NCBI GenBank assembly: GCA_013397075.1
Contig: VWZS01007621.1
Span: 86,963-150,962 of the forward strand
Reading direction: 5' to 3'
Length of the DNA: 64,000 nucleotides
DNA from: Rhabdornis inornatus
Lineage: Eukaryota > Chordata > Aves > Passeriformes > Rhabdornithidae
Positions within the stretch are counted from its first letter, which is position 1. The number at the start of each line of letters is the position of its first letter. The notes below the pieces were generated by a model. The model did not search any database. It was not told where the DNA came from and was given only the letters and a program-made list of their open reading frames with translations. Shown here piece by piece: positions 44,766 to 58,687 of the stretch. A program made the translations under genes and the position numbers.

Positions 44766-47700
44766 GTTGTCTGCCAGTGTTTCTTGACAATTGTTTTGTT
44801 CTGATGTGCAGATCTGGGGTTGTATTTGGGAGGAAAAAAATGATTTTGCTGCTTTTTTCCTCCTGGGGAAATGTGTCTGCAGGGAGGCAGCTAAATTGCA
44901 AGCAGCAGCAGTTCAAAGCAACCAGAATCCCTGCATCCATCTGAAGACTTTAAAAGAATGTTCCTGACCATCCAGACACAAGTTCAACTGGGCTAGTGAA
45001 TCTCTCCATTTATGTACGCTTTTTTTTGTATGTATGGGTTTTTTTTTTATATATGCTGATATATATCAATCTCAGAAGTGGCTGGGGGATAGTTTGCTCC
45101 TTCCTCTTGTCCAGGCAACTCCTTTATTCTGAAATAGCTTCTTACATTTGAAAAGCTTCTTTAAGTGTGGAAAGACATCTTTCTTCAGTGTCAGAGCATC
45201 TGCCATAAATGTCTGTGTGAACTGAACACCCAGTCGAGACTAAAGAGAAGAAAAGTCTTGCTTAGCTGTTGAGAGTCAACTTGCTGCTTTTTAACTTACT
45301 TTTTTCTTCCTGCAACAGTGAGGGCCTTAAATAGTAATTTTGAGGCAGAGCTTAAAGTCCAGGTCTTCTGAAGGAGACCAGAAATAGCTGGCTTATGTTT
45401 GCTCAACATATAGGGCACAGTGCCAAATTCACTGCTGGTGTGAGCAGCTGTATCTTTGCCAGCTTCAATGGAAATATGAATTTTTAAAAGTCCATAAGCA
45501 CGTTAGACACATACCTTTGTCTTCCCACAATTAGTTTTGTTGCCTGCATAGCATGAGGCTTTCTGTAGTACATAATCCAATGCCTAAATATAGTAATTCC
45601 AATGCACTTGAGATCAATTAGATTTGTACTTTTAAACTCAGTTTTGTCTATAAAGATAATGTTATGTTGCTGAAGGGATTTGGTATTTAAAGAGTCTGAA
45701 CAAGCCTAAGTGGCTCTTGGGCATTATAATTTTTATTTAGCTGCTTTTAGCCCAATCACTAATCAAATTAAAACCTACCATGACTGGTGTATAACTCAGA
45801 GCAGACAGTGGAGCGTCTTTAGCTGATAGCACTTAATTTTTTGGTGAGAGGGGTGCTGAGGTGGTGCTTTTGTTAGCAAGAGAAGGCTCTTCTTTTCTGC
45901 AAATTGAAAAATAGGTTAAAGTGACTTTGGGGAAAAAAAACCACATAGGTTCAAGGCTGTAGTAGTCCCTGCAATGATGGGCAAAGATCTCTTTGAAGCC
46001 TTTACATGTGAAGTGTAATGACAATGTAATGAAGGAAATGGCTTTATTTGGTCCTTACAAACAACAATCCTGTAAGAATAACACTGCTGGTTGTGTGAAG
46101 GGAGGAGGAGGAGGGTAAGAAAGAGCTGTCAGCTTCCCTCTAGGACATTATTCCAGAAGGGACCCTCAGATCAGGCCACTGGAGGGACAATTCCTTGTGC
46201 AGCAGTGGTATGATCCAAAACATGGTTTGTTTCCATCCAGAAAGGGGGAGCCAGTCTTTGTACAACGTGTAATTCTCTCCATGTTGGTGTTTTCCATTCA
46301 GACCCACCATGTGAGGTAAGGAGCAGGAGGGTGGGCAGTTTTTCTGCTTTGTTTCATGGAAAAATGGCACATTTAGCAACATGAGGGGCCAAGCTGAAAA
46401 AGAGAAGGCAGGAAATAATGATTCAATGGTAGCACTGAGTGCTCAACTGCTCAGTCATGTGGCAAGGGCAGAAATCAGCAGCAATGTCAGCTAAAGAAGA
46501 GAGTTCATCCTGGGGCTTTATTTCCAGGACTCAGTAAGGTCCTAATCAGGCTCAGGAAATGTCTGCTCTTAGAAAGAGCAGAGTCTGTCAACTTGATTTA
46601 AAAAAAAAATGGCATGAGTGTCAATTGTGCTGTCACACACACACTCTTACACTTGTCTCCAGCTTTGAGTTGGACTGTATTTGCTTTTAATTGTCAGTGC
46701 CAGAAAATTGCTTCATGCCAAAAAAAGACAAGGAATAGCTCTCCTCCTTGAGCATTCCCAAAATAGACCCAGAAAGAACTAGATGTGCTGAGAAAGCTAT
46801 GGGAGAGTGACATAACATTTTTTAAGTTTTTGTTTTAATTCAGTGGGTAGTTATTTTTTGGATGTTGAACTATGTGGATTCCAAGGGGAAATGGAACAGA
46901 GCCAGTTCTGTGATAGAACAAGATTGCAGAAGACACCACAGCTACTCTGCACTGCCACCCAAGACAGAACTGGAGCCAAAAGAAGCAGAAGTGGAGCAGT
47001 TCCCTAGGCATGGTAACATCATGGGGGACTGATCACAAAATTGCCATTCTGTGAGTTTAAATGGGCACTGTGCTCATTGAGCAGGCTCTCTGTATCATGG
47101 ACTAAGAGAGAAGGGATCTGTTTCAAAGTCTGATTCATCCTGGTGTGGCGCTAAAGTAGGACACAAGATTTGCTTCCTAGGAGAGCCTCAATTGCTTCAT
47201 CAGTTCTGAAGGGATGCAAGCCACTTGTTTAAACCAGCTAAAAGGAGAAGCCTAATGAGGAAGATAACAAGATAACCTCATCTACTTGTAGAGGCCAAGA
47301 AAGCCATGGCTACTTGTTAATTTGACCCCTGAAAACCATCTGTAATGAATTCCGCCTGTGTGGCTCGTTGGATTTCATCTGCCCTGTTAACAGGAAGAAC
47401 GTCGAGGTGACTTTGCTTCCCTGCTAAGTCTGGTGGTAGATGGAGAGCAGAGAACTTGATAGCAGGCAAATGCTTCCTTTCTGTGTGCAGGAATTGTCTT
47501 TAAAATAACTACACAGCCTTTCTGGCTGCTGTGGCACTGCTCAGGGGTTTATCTCCCGTGGCACTGCTGTGTGAAGGAGCACCTTAGGGTGATGCAGGCA
47601 GGAAAACTTCTTCCTGAGTTGCTCTGATCTTGGTCTCTTTGGTGATAATAAAGCCAAGGGATGAGCCTCTTCTGGAGGAGCCATTCTGTTGTGACTGATG

Positions 47701-50617
47701 AAGAAAACAAGCAAATGGAGGAGCAAGAGAAAAGAGGTTAAACTGGACAAAAGGCTTGGACAGAAATCTGAAAAACGCTTCCTTTATTTCTCCTCGCTTT
47801 GCTCTAAACAAGTCTTTGATTTCTTTAATCTGACACTGGCTAACTTCAAACAAAATGAGTTTTCTTCTAGCTTGGTTCCCTTCTGCTTGGCATCTCTCTG
47901 CTTGCACACCTGCTGGTCCTTGGCAGGGCAGAGCAGGCTCCCTCTCCCCGGTGTCCCCCTGGTCCAGCTCTGCCTGCCGGAGTGGCAGCTGCTGTCTGCT
48001 CTGCTCGGGGCTGGGTGCTCGCCTGACGCCCAGCGAGCTCTGCTGCAACTTAGACAATCTACAGATGCCATCCATCTGTTCATCACTGCCTTCTGGGAGG
48101 AATGGCCTTGCTTCTCTTCTCCTTGCAAGTCTCTATCCTGATTCTTTTTCCACGGTGAACTTCCCTTCTGTTGGATCCCAGAAACCTGGGGTTTTTGAGC
48201 TTTCTGTGCTGTCAGGCACTGACCCCCTGGAGAACACTGCTTTTGACCTGAACCCTTGGAGAAGGCTTCCAAATTTGAGTGATGGAGTTAAAATCACAGG
48301 TGTGTAGTTGGAATAGAAGTGTGTGATTTTACATGGGGAAGGGGTTTGAATTTGAGGTTTTTATAATATAGTAATAGGTATGGGACAAGATGGAGGATTT
48401 TGGGTGGTGTCTCTTTCGGTGTTCATCTTCCTCCTTCTTCATGGTGTCAGGCAGTGTCACACTGAGGGTCACGAGAATTTGGTTATTGGGTTAAAAGGAT
48501 AAATAATATAGGTGTTATATCTCTGATGGACTGTTCGGCTTTAAGAGACCTTGTAGAAGCTGAACCTGGCTCCGTTTTCCTCACTTCTAGCAGGTAGTTA
48601 GAAGTGCTGCTGAACTTTCGGTGCTTTTTGATAAGACTTAATAAACAACCAAGCCCAAACATGACAAAATTAATTTCCATCCTGTATTTGTTAATCCTGA
48701 CTCTGAGTGAAGGCAGAAGAGACTGAGACAAACCACCAAGTAAGTGGTGCAAACTCCCACTGCTGTTACACCCTTCATAGGTGGAGTTTTGCAATGCCAC
48801 GCCTGGCCTGAGCAGCTTCTGAGATTTTTTGGTATTTCAGAGCTACTCAGGCAGTGTGTTGGGGTGCACCTCATGTCTGCCTGCTTTGCTGCAGGGCTCT
48901 GGCTATGACCTGCCCTCACTGCTTTCACCCTTTTGTTTTCCAGGATCCATTTCTAGCTAAGGCTTATCAGCCTATAACAGAAATTGTGTCTCTTGCCCTT
49001 CCCAGTGCTCCTGAAAAATTAAGAGATTTTTTTTCCCTGTGCAGCATGGAAGGTTATTTCCAGCCATCCTATTTGCCCCTCTTTGTGTTGTGAACTGTGA
49101 ACCACAAAACATCTTTTTGCTCCATCAAAGGATCACGTGAGCTTCCCAATGTGTTTGGTTTTTTTAAACCAGTTCCCTGAGTTAGAGAGACTCTAAAGCT
49201 GAAGGCTAGCACCAACATCAAGAAGAAATTATTTATCTCCTTCTGAAGAAAGTCCTGGGTTTGGCTGGGCATCCTGCTGGATGCCCATCTCTCCCAGGGT
49301 GCTTCCATCTGACCTGCCATTCTCTTTCAACTCGCCTTGGGTCTACCTTACCTGGAGGCAATTCTGATCCTCAGCACTCCCTCCCCTCTCTTCATCCCTC
49401 CTCCCAAGCTCCACACACTCCTCAGCCAAGGCATTTTTGGCAGGATAGGCAGGAACTATTCCAAGAATAGGATCTTCACCAGTCAAACAGTTGCTTGTCA
49501 TCTTGTCCCCTCCTGATTTGCAGGTGGCTTTGAGTTTCCCTGTCTGGCAACATAGGAGGCAACAGCTAGCAGAGCCTCAATGATTGAACTCAATGTAACG
49601 CCAGAATTTGGGATGACAGCATGAGACATCACCTTTTTGCACTGTGGTACCCTGAAGGCAGGCTTCTTACCCTGCAAAATCCTGGAAATTGTGGTTGACA
49701 TCAGCCTTGATGGAATGAAATAGGTGTCACGACCAGCCCAAGGCTTCCTTGTTGTGTTTAGTGTTTGATAAATTGGGTTTTGGCATCACTGTCTGCTCCT
49801 GTACCTGTTGAGGGTGGGATGTAGACTCACTGTATCAGTTTAGAATCTGTGAGTTTAATCTTTGCTGGCTTGGATTTTCCTTTAGTGTAGCCTTTGCAGG
49901 TGGAAAATTTACCTATGGCTGTACTTAGCTGCTTGTGTTCCCAGGTGTGGGATAGACTGGGGACAATTCAGATCGAAAGGCACCTCAGGAAGTCACCTGG
50001 TCCTCCCACCCCCACTTTTAAAGCAGGATCAGCAGTGAATTCATGTCATAAAGAACACTGCATTCAACAGCCCCAAAAGAGGTGCAGAACCTGATTTACT
50101 GGCTGTGTGCATCTAAACCCTGTTTTGTCAGGGAGGCTGTTAATTACTTTTATTGTGTTGAACACTGGAGTAAACCAAGCCTGGTTTCCTGGGAAATGAT
50201 GCCCAACAGGTTCCCCTCTCTGCTCAGTGGTCTGAGAGGTCTTTGCCACCCCAAATGATTCTGTGGTTCTGAACTCCTTTAAATCCCTCTGGAGCACCCT
50301 CTGTGCTGTCCCACAGGTGGGTGAGTGGCTGTGTGTGGATCCTTGTGGGACACACAGCATCTGGCACGTCTCCTGGATGTTAACATATGTTCTAACTGGA
50401 CACCAGTTCACACATTTCAGCTGGTCAACAGATGGGGCAAACAAACTGCTGCTGAGCTCACTCTGCAGCCTGCCTTTGGTTATGCACTGATTAGTATTTC
50501 TGATCTTTGCATTGAACTTTTTGCGTAAAATTTATAGGATAATTTTTTTTTTTTTTAAATCTATGCCTTGGCCACTTTTGGTTGAAAGGGAAATGATGTG
50601 CCAACCTGAGAAATTAA
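44766..50617. other. Intergenic sequence, no gene seen
   Basis: No exon series or recognised repeat. 45480-45830 is AT-rich with a TAATCC at 45573-45578 and several ATTA cores, so it may hold a regulatory element. 47900-48060 is GC-richer and open on both strands, without any recognisable protein. Confidence 0.5.
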
Positions 50618-50830
50618 TATGAACTTAGAATGGTTTGGGTTGGAAGGGACCTTCAAGACCATTTCATTCCAATCCCCTGCCATGGCAGGGACACCTTCCA
50701 CTATCCCAGGTTGCTCCAAGTCCCATCCAACCTGGCCTGGAACTCTTCCAGGGATGGGCAGCCACAGTTTCCCTGAGCAACCTGTGCCAGTGTCTCACCA
50801 CCCTCCCAGTAAATTCAGAGAGAAGAATCA
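50618..50830 (-). mobile_element. CR1 LINE fragment (3' end)
   Basis: Starts with the reverse 3' signature AATGGTTTGGGTTGGAAGGG, then CCACTATCCCAGGTTGCTCC and CCAACCTGGCCTGGAACTC, all in reverse orientation. Confidence 0.92.
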
Positions 50831-53580
50831 GTTTGGATGTATCCATGGCATGATCCTGAGCTTACCTGCTGGATTCAGTTTAGGAAAAATCTTTAGGTTT
50901 AGTCCCTAATTTAGGGAATTGTGAAGTCCCTTTCTACTTGCCATCACTGACATCTCACCTGGTTTAAAGCTTAGCTGGACAACTCTGCTTCTGAGAGAGG
51001 TTCAGTCAGACACTGTCTGAGATGGTTGGGGTTTGCTTGGCCAGGTGAAACTGAGACACTGAACTCCCCATGGAAAATAATCCGGGGTTGTTCCTGTGAA
51101 GAAGTCCAAAGGAATAAATCTGAAGTCACTGGTCCCAAAGCTTGAGGAATTAATCCTTGTTGGAGTGTCCTGTAGCAGCACAGAGCTCAGGGTAGATTTT
51201 CTATGCAAATTTTTGCCTGAAATTCTTCATGGGAGCCCTCTGCTCTCTGGGTACGCTCCCAAATGGTATTTATGTTCCTCTTGTACCAACACAAAACACA
51301 AAAGAATACTCCCTAAAAGTCAAAGGATACTGTGAATGAGGGGTTCATTTGGTGAACAGTGAAAGATGGTTTTGGGGACCACATCCTGCAGAAAAGGAGG
51401 TGGTGTGGAGCTGCAGAGGGGCTTTGCCCTCTGGGAAGGTTCCTGTGGAAGCAGGGCACTGCTGGGAGGGTCTCTTCCTTTTCCATGCCCAAGTGGGATT
51501 CAGTGCTGTGCTTCTGTCCTGCTTTCTGTCCACACAGTGAGTGAGGTTTCTTGGTTTGTGTTTCTGACATTCAGTTTGTATAGGAATAGAAAAACAGCTT
51601 TAAATCATATTTAGAGTTATAAGTTCTCATTCCATGAGAGAGAAAAGTAATTGTTGAAGCTCCTAAGCAAGGACGGAAAATGTTAAATACTTCCCAAGCA
51701 TTTTAGCCACTTAATGCTCTTGATTCTCCAAGGAAAGTGTTTTCCCCCCATACCTCTGTGAAATTTGGGTTTTTTTTTGCAATGTGTCTGTCATTTGAGG
51801 TCAATACTGAAGGGAGGGAAGGTGCCTCACTCACACCCCAAGCAGAGAAACAGTTAAGCATCTTAAGCTGTGTAAGCAAAAAAAAGAGGGGAAAAAAGTT
51901 GCCAACATATTTTTGACAAAAGACAGGGAAATGACAGGCTGTTTGGGGTATGCAAAAAATTTTTCCTTTCATACATATTGACAGCCAGAGGGGGGTTATT
52001 ATTGAGAATATGGGTAAAGTTACTGCCAGTTTCTGTTGGTACTCATGTTTAAAAAGAAACTATGGAAACCAGGAGTAGGAATATTAATTAAGTTCAAATT
52101 TGGAATGCCTTTGCCAGGAGTGGCTGCATGAATTCAATGAAGAAGCCTGTTGGGTTGCAATTCACTACGTTGTTTGCAATTTAATAGAATGCTGAACTTT
52201 TCATAAATTAACATGTTGTTTCAATAATCTGATTAAAAGGTTATATGTTGATAAGATTAGCCTTAGCTGAGTTTTTTCCCCTTCTTGCTTAAAGAACCAG
52301 TGTATATTTTCTTTAACCAGTTTGCAGCCATAAACTGTACCTTAGGGGCAAGGTCTTTGACTCCTTTAGATTTTGGAAGTGAAGCTGGAGTCAGTGCAGC
52401 TGTGAATTTACATCAGTGAGGGTATGACCCTTGTCCCTAGGTTGTGGTGACCATCTCAGTTATAAAAGTGTTCCAAAAATACTGATTTTGAAAAAAGGCT
52501 TTGATTTGAGCTGTGCAAGATGGCTTAATCCTATTTTTATGGAACGTGATGGGATGCGTGTTGTCTCTGGTAGCAGCCAAAGGAATGGAAACACAGAATG
52601 CTGGCTGGAAATGCCTTCAAACAGAGCAAAGAGGTCCTTGTTTGTCCATTCCTTGTGTGCTTTCTCTTCTGCCTGGGTCCAGTCTCACAGCTGTTCATCC
52701 ATGTCCAGCTCTCCAACAGAACCTGCGTGTCCATCAGCTGGCACCACACTCATTGGGCAGAAACAACCAAAAGCCCAAAAATTACCTGAATTTTACATCA
52801 GATTAGGAAAACCACAAACTTGGAAAATCAGGTGATGAGTTATGAGTCAAGGTCCAAGTAGCAGCCACTTCTCTGAGCTATTCCTATCAATTATTCCTGG
52901 TTTATGTCCCAGTCCCGAGCTCAGCTCACTGAGCTGATACACACTCAATATAAATGTTTGTTGACCAAACCTCCCTATCCCATGGTCTTTTCTGACAGCC
53001 AAGGAGAGACTTTCCAAGTGGCACCTCTCACTTTGCACAACTCATAGCTCAACCAGGGGAAGGTGGGAAAAGTGATGGAGGGAGAGGTGTGGGACAGAGC
53101 TGGAAGGCTGAATGCTCACTGTCAGGTGGGGTATCCAAGGGATGCTGCTCTGCTTTTAGGAGCACAATGAAATGCATTCCAGGTAATTCCCTCAAAAACC
53201 CTTCATGAGGAAGTCGGTGGTTCAGGGAGGCTGCCAGCTCTGTGGAAGAACAGAGCAGCTGCTCTGGTTTTTAACTGCCTTACATCTTTGTGGTAAGAAG
53301 GAGACTGTGTTCAGAAAGCACTTATTAAGCCAAAAATAACCCCCCATTCTTCTGTGAAAGGCGAGTTATAAATATAATCACAGTCAGCAGTAGATCTCAA
53401 ATCTAAATTGCATGCTTTGCTGAGAGGTTTTTTGGTTTTTTTCCCCAAGCAGAGGTGAGGAGATGGCAAAGATGCATTTCCAGGACGTGGCAGAAGGGAG
53501 GCAGCCTTGCTTCAAGTAATGCTGCTCCTGGGCGATAATCCAAAATGCACAGTAGGCAGAAGTTAAAAGGAAGTGCTTGC
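50831..53580. other. Intergenic sequence, no gene seen
   Basis: No supported exon or recognised repeat. 52030-52270 is AT-rich with ATTAATTAAG and CTGATTAAAAGG motifs, which could be regulatory. The rest is unremarkable. Confidence 0.5.
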
Positions 53581-54140
53581 TTTTAGGTTTTTAAACTATA
53601 TCCCTTAATCCTGGGTGATGATTGACAATCATGATTTAGAGTATGAGGTGCCCCTTTCTAATCCGGCAAGTTTGATGTTATTTGCGTATCTAGTATGGCT
53701 TTATTCAACTAAAACTAAATGGGAGCCTGTGCAATTGATGCCACATTTCAGAGATGAGTCCTGGACTGGGAGTCTATTTACAGATTAGTGGATACACAGC
53801 TTCCATAGTAGTGGCCTTTTTTAATGCGTGTGTGTGTGTCATTTAAAGACTCCAAAAGGCAAATTTACAATTAAAATGTTTCTTGCTGGGTAAGAATACT
53901 GGTGGGAGACTTTTTACATAATTTAATTCACCGTGAAGGGAAGCAATATACAAGATTATATTAATCCTAGTTTGATAATTATAGTAAAATAAGAATACAT
54001 GTTTGTATTTAATAGTGATGAAAAAGCTATCGTTTATTGGCTTTGTGTTTTTATTATAACATGTGTGCTTGATCTCAGCTCCAGCAGAAATGCTTCTCCT
54101 CTTGCTGAAGTTTGCAGCAAGTGAATGTAAAATGAAGAGG
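53580..54140. promoter_or_regulatory. Candidate regulatory block with three TAATCC sites
   Basis: Three plus-strand TAATCC hexamers, the K50 homeodomain (OTX/bicoid-class) core, lie at 53606-53611, 53659-53664 and 53962-53967. They sit in a repeat-free AT-rich block with many ATTA cores and no open frame. Function is inferred from the motifs and the likely position upstream of OTX2. Confidence 0.35.
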
Positions 54141-54784
54141 ACAAAACAGTTAATGAGTATTTGCCCAGGGTTTGTTTTTTTTTAAGGTGAGCTGACACTT
54201 CTTATCTCCTGTGATCAGCAGCATTTAAATCAACTTTGCTTAAAGAAAAGCAGTAATAAATCATGACACATTAGAAATGACAGAGACAGGAAGCATCTGG
54301 GGGGAAAAAAAAAGCTGGATATAACTTAAGCATGTAAAGCTTTGCAGCATCTTCTGCATTTTCTGGGGTTTACTGTTGATTTACCAAATGCAGAGCAGCT
54401 AAGATGCACACTCTTGCTGATTGAAGCTTTGCATGTATGTTTAGCATTAATCACAAGCAGCTGTGGTGGAGGGAAACCTTCTTTCTAGCCAGCCAGATTA
54501 TATTCGATTAAAATGATCCATATGTAAGGTGTTGCAATACCTACTACTGGGGCAGGAGGGAAATCACATTATACTTGCAACTAGATTAACACAGGGATTG
54601 AGCTGACAAATAATTCTCTCCTGCTTTTTATTTTGTCATGTGGGAGAAAAGAAAATGTTGCCAGACCAGTGAACTGCCTCGGCAGGCACAGCTCTGTGAT
54701 TGCTTTGGCCACACTTGCCAAAGCTCCTGGAGTTGACAGAGGATCCCAGAAGAGCCTGGTGCCATGGGAATAATTTATTCATTT

Positions 54785-55610
54785 AGATTGGAAAACACCT
54801 TTGAGGTCATTGAATCCAACTGTTGACCCAGCACTACCAAGCCACCACTGACCCCTGTCCCCAGGTGCCACATCTACAAAGCTTTTAAGTCCCTCCAGAA
54901 ATAGGGACACCATCACTGCCCTGGGCAGCCTGTCAAAGGCTGGACAACTCCTTTGGTGAAGAAATTGTTCCTACCATCGAATCTAAACCTCTTCTGGTGC
55001 AACTTGAAGCTATTCCTCCTTGTCCTGTCCCTGTTCCCTGGGAGCAGAGCCCAATCCCCCCGGCTGTCCCCTCCTGTCAGGGAGTTGTGCAGAGCCACAA
55101 GGTCCCTCCTGATCCCCCTTTTCTCCAGGCTGAGCCCCTTTCCAGCTCCCTCAGCCTCTCCTGGTGCCCCAGACCCTTCCCCAGCTCTGTTCCCTTCCCT
55201 GGACACACTCCAGCCCCCCAGCATCTTTCTTGTGAGAGGCAAAAAATTGACCCCAGCACTGGAGGTGTGGCATTGCCAGTGTCCAGCACAGGGAATGGTC
55301 ACTGCCCTGCTCCTTCTGGACTCTGTTCCTGGTCCAGGCCAGGGGCCATTGGCTTCTTGGCCATCTGGGCACACCTGGGCTCGTGCCCAGCTGCTGTCAC
55401 CAGCATCCCCAGGGTTTTTCCCTCTGGGCAGTTGCCAGCCACTCTGCCCCAGCCTGGAGCTCTCCATGGGGTTGTTGTGACCCATGGGCAGGACCCAACC
55501 CTTGGCCTTGTTGATCCTCACACCACTGGGCTCAGCCTATGGATCCAGCCTGTGCAGATCCCTCTCAGAGCCTTCCCCTGTGCAGTGACTGAACCCCAGT
55601 CACAGAACCC
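54785..55610 (-). mobile_element. Longer CR1 LINE fragment
   Basis: Reverse-oriented CR1 of about 800 bases, the longest in the window. It runs from CCAACTGTTGACCCAGCAC through TTCTCCAGGCTGAGCCCCTT to an upstream part rich in CCCAGCTGCTGTCACCAGCA-like sequence. Its minus-strand frames are open for up to about 200 codons but give only repeat-type protein. No intact reverse transcriptase motif is seen. Confidence 0.88.
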
Positions 55611-58600
55611 CTCTGCAGGGAGCACAGCTCTGTACACCACCACAGACCCATGGCAGGGTGGGGTTGGGTGCAAAGTTCTGCCCCTTGGATGCTGGAGAAG
55701 CCAACAGGCAGCTGGGAAGGGGATCCCACTGCTGGGACAATGCCTGGGCTAGCTCCAGCTGGGCAAACAGGCTGCCCTGGATGGTCACTGCTGTGCCAGA
55801 CCTCGTGGGACTGTGGCATCAAGAATGGGGACTAAGCACATGCTGTGTGCCTGCAGACCTCCTCTGGGAGGGCAGGGATATTTTCCTTTGTGGCCTGAGA
55901 CTGTCAGCAGTGAAAAATACGTGATGTTTTCTGTACTGTCATGGAGAAACAATAGCTCAATAAAACATTGCACGGAGCTAAGGAGTGGGGAGCAGAGGGG
56001 CTGGGCTGGATTTGCATAAGGCCAGTGTAGGAATTTGGCTGCCAGGGGGGCAGGGGGAAGCAGGGGGCTATAGAATTCACTCTCTTGATTGTGAATAGCA
56101 CCGGGGGCTCCATGCTGAACTACTGGGATGGAGCCATGGTGGGCCTGGGCATGATTCCAGCATGCTCTGTCACAGAGGAAATTCCTCCCTTCAGTAGTTT
56201 TGTCAGAGCAAAGAGGACAGGGCTGGGATCCTGATTGTCTGGGACCCTCGAGGAACCCATCTATATTGTCATCTTTTTATTGTTTTTGCTAATTTTTAAA
56301 ATTTTTTTCTTTTGTTTTCACAGAGCCTCTAATGGCATCAGATTAGGGACAGCACAGGGTACTCTCTGGAGCAGGTTGTGTTCTGACATCCAATCACTCT
56401 TTTGCTAAGATCACCTTGCTGATACTTTTCTGCACTGAGTGGGAAGCTGAGAGCAGGCTCCTGCACCCTGAAATTATAATCTGGTTACATCCTCTTGCAC
56501 TGCTGTGCCCCTGCTGCTCTCCTTCCTCATGACCCCTTCACCCAACAGCCATGTGCTTTCCTTTTTCTTCTTTTTGTCTGCTTTGTACCCTTCTCTCATG
56601 GTCAATCCACTTCCTTTGCTCATCTGCTGCTCAGATTTTCTTTTTCTGCCTGGCTCCATGAGATCTGGTGGCACAAGGAGTGGGAATCCTGCCACACTCA
56701 GCTGTCAGAGGGGACATCATTGTACCTTTCTAACATAATTTGTCATGTATTTCAGAATCATGGTAGGGTCTGAAGGTTGTTTTTATGCCTGCTGAGCTGG
56801 TGTGGTCTCCAAACAAATCCTGTGGGTGATAAAGCTCAAAGAGGTATTTATTTTACCTTTAGTGTTCTATACATTAATGGACTTACTTGATGTGCCCAAA
56901 ATATCTGGGTAGGAGTTTTGATGTTTCAGTTCACTTACATGTGAAAAATGCAGGCAATACTTTGGTTTATACCAGGACTTAGATGTCTACAATTTTTTTT
57001 CAAGGCAGGGACTCCATTTTTTATGAGATCTTGGGCTGCATCTGCAGCTGAATGCTGCAGCATCATTGTTCTGTAACAGTGCTGCAGTTGGAGGCAAAGC
57101 AGGGCAGGGACTGCAAATCACTCTCAGTAAATCAGGAGTGGAGAGATCTGAAAGGCATCGAGGTTTGGACTCCTGATTCCACTCAGGAATCCTTGACAAT
57201 TCAATCTGTTGAGCTCAGTTAAACCCTTTCCTGTTTAATGAGTACTCTGGGTGTCTGGAACACACACCAGTGAACCTCAATAACACATCCCACCGTTTAT
57301 GGCTTCTTATTATCTCCCTTGTGTCCCAGAGAATGCCAGCAAGATGTTGTAGCAAGGATCAGATGGACAATGTTGGGGTGGCAGCACTGTTCAGTGTGAG
57401 ATCAGGAAAGCTGTGAAACATCTGTCCCTGCAGTCACTGTCTCCTCCAGATGTGTATTCCTCAAGCTGAATTGGTGGAGGGAGAGAAAAACAACTCTCCT
57501 ATTTGAATTTGGGCTGGTTTTAGGGATTTGTCTGCCTGCAAAGCCACGTGTCCTCATGCCATAGGTGCAATGCCAAGGCACCTTCCAGAGGGTGGAAATG
57601 ATAACTAAGAGTGTCCAGAGCAACTTTTACAGGTTATGATCTCCTATGTTCAGGAATCTGATCTCTCTGTGCTGGGAAATGCAGACTCTGATGGTGAACT
57701 GCTGTTTTCTCCATATGTAGGTCATAACTTGAGCAGGACTTGTCATTGCTCTCAGATTAAATGCTGCTGCCATTCTTCTAGGATAACTCTGTTTTCCACC
57801 CATGTGCAAACCATCTGTTTCTTGTAAATTTGTAAATACAAACCGTGGCTGTTTGGACAATTGATGTCTTTAAAAGATGTCTTGTTCTGTACGTCTCAAT
57901 GAGATTTAAAAAATCAATCAAAGCCTGAAAACTATATATTTTCCCAACCCTAATGAATGCGTGTCTCTAAGCGAAATTGCAGCTTGCATTATATTTTGAA
58001 TTAATTGGCAAACAGTTACATAAAGAGATCATATTAAGGTCTCTGAAGAAGGAAGCTGGGTTAAGAATGAGCTTTCATCTCTAAATCTGCTTTTTCTGAC
58101 TTTTTAAAAGCTTGATTTGTCAAGATGTAGTTGACTTCTGTTTTGTGTATAGATTTTCTGTCTTTGTTTTTCTTTTAAACAAAACATGTCAAGGGGAAGC
58201 CAATATAACATCAAAGCACTAAAATAAAGAGCTTTAAGGGAAGGAAAAGAGAGATGTTAAGATTAGGTGAAGGAGGGAAGGCAAAGGTGTGGAGGAGATA
58301 TAAATCAAGTAAATAAAGACATGGCAGTGAACTGCTCTAATGAGACACAAGGCTAATTAAAGAAAAGCAACATATTTAATTATTCTCAGATATTTTACAA
58401 GGCACAAGAATGAGGTTAGCTGTAATCTCAGTCCTGCTGCAACTCCAAATTCCTTTTCTTTTGTTTTTGTTTTTTTTTGATCTTCCCTTATGAAGGCACT
58501 GAAAGCCTCCCTGAGTTCTGGCCTCATGAGTCATGTGCTATTTTCCTGCTGTTCCAAGGTTTTCCTGGCCCTGCTTTCCACTTGATGTTCAGGGAGTCAT

Positions 58601-58687
58601 ATTTGAGACCTGGGTCTCACACGTGTTCCTGGATGAATCCTATTATTGTGGGCCATACCATGAATTCCTACTGATGCAAATTGACCT
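55611..58687. other. Intergenic sequence, no gene seen
   Basis: No exon supported. 55611-55830 is GC-richer and may extend the neighbouring retroposon. 57890-58150 is an AT-rich, repeat-free block with ATTA/TTAATTGG motifs and is another candidate conserved element. Confidence 0.45.

Noticed and set aside
47584..48307. Overlapping open frames of 147-163 codons on both strands
   Set aside because: Frames are open on both strands at once in a GC-richer patch, there are no splice signals in register, and no family is recognised.
54913..55752. Open frames of 175-251 codons on both strands
   Set aside because: They lie within CR1 sequence and lack any intact enzyme motif.
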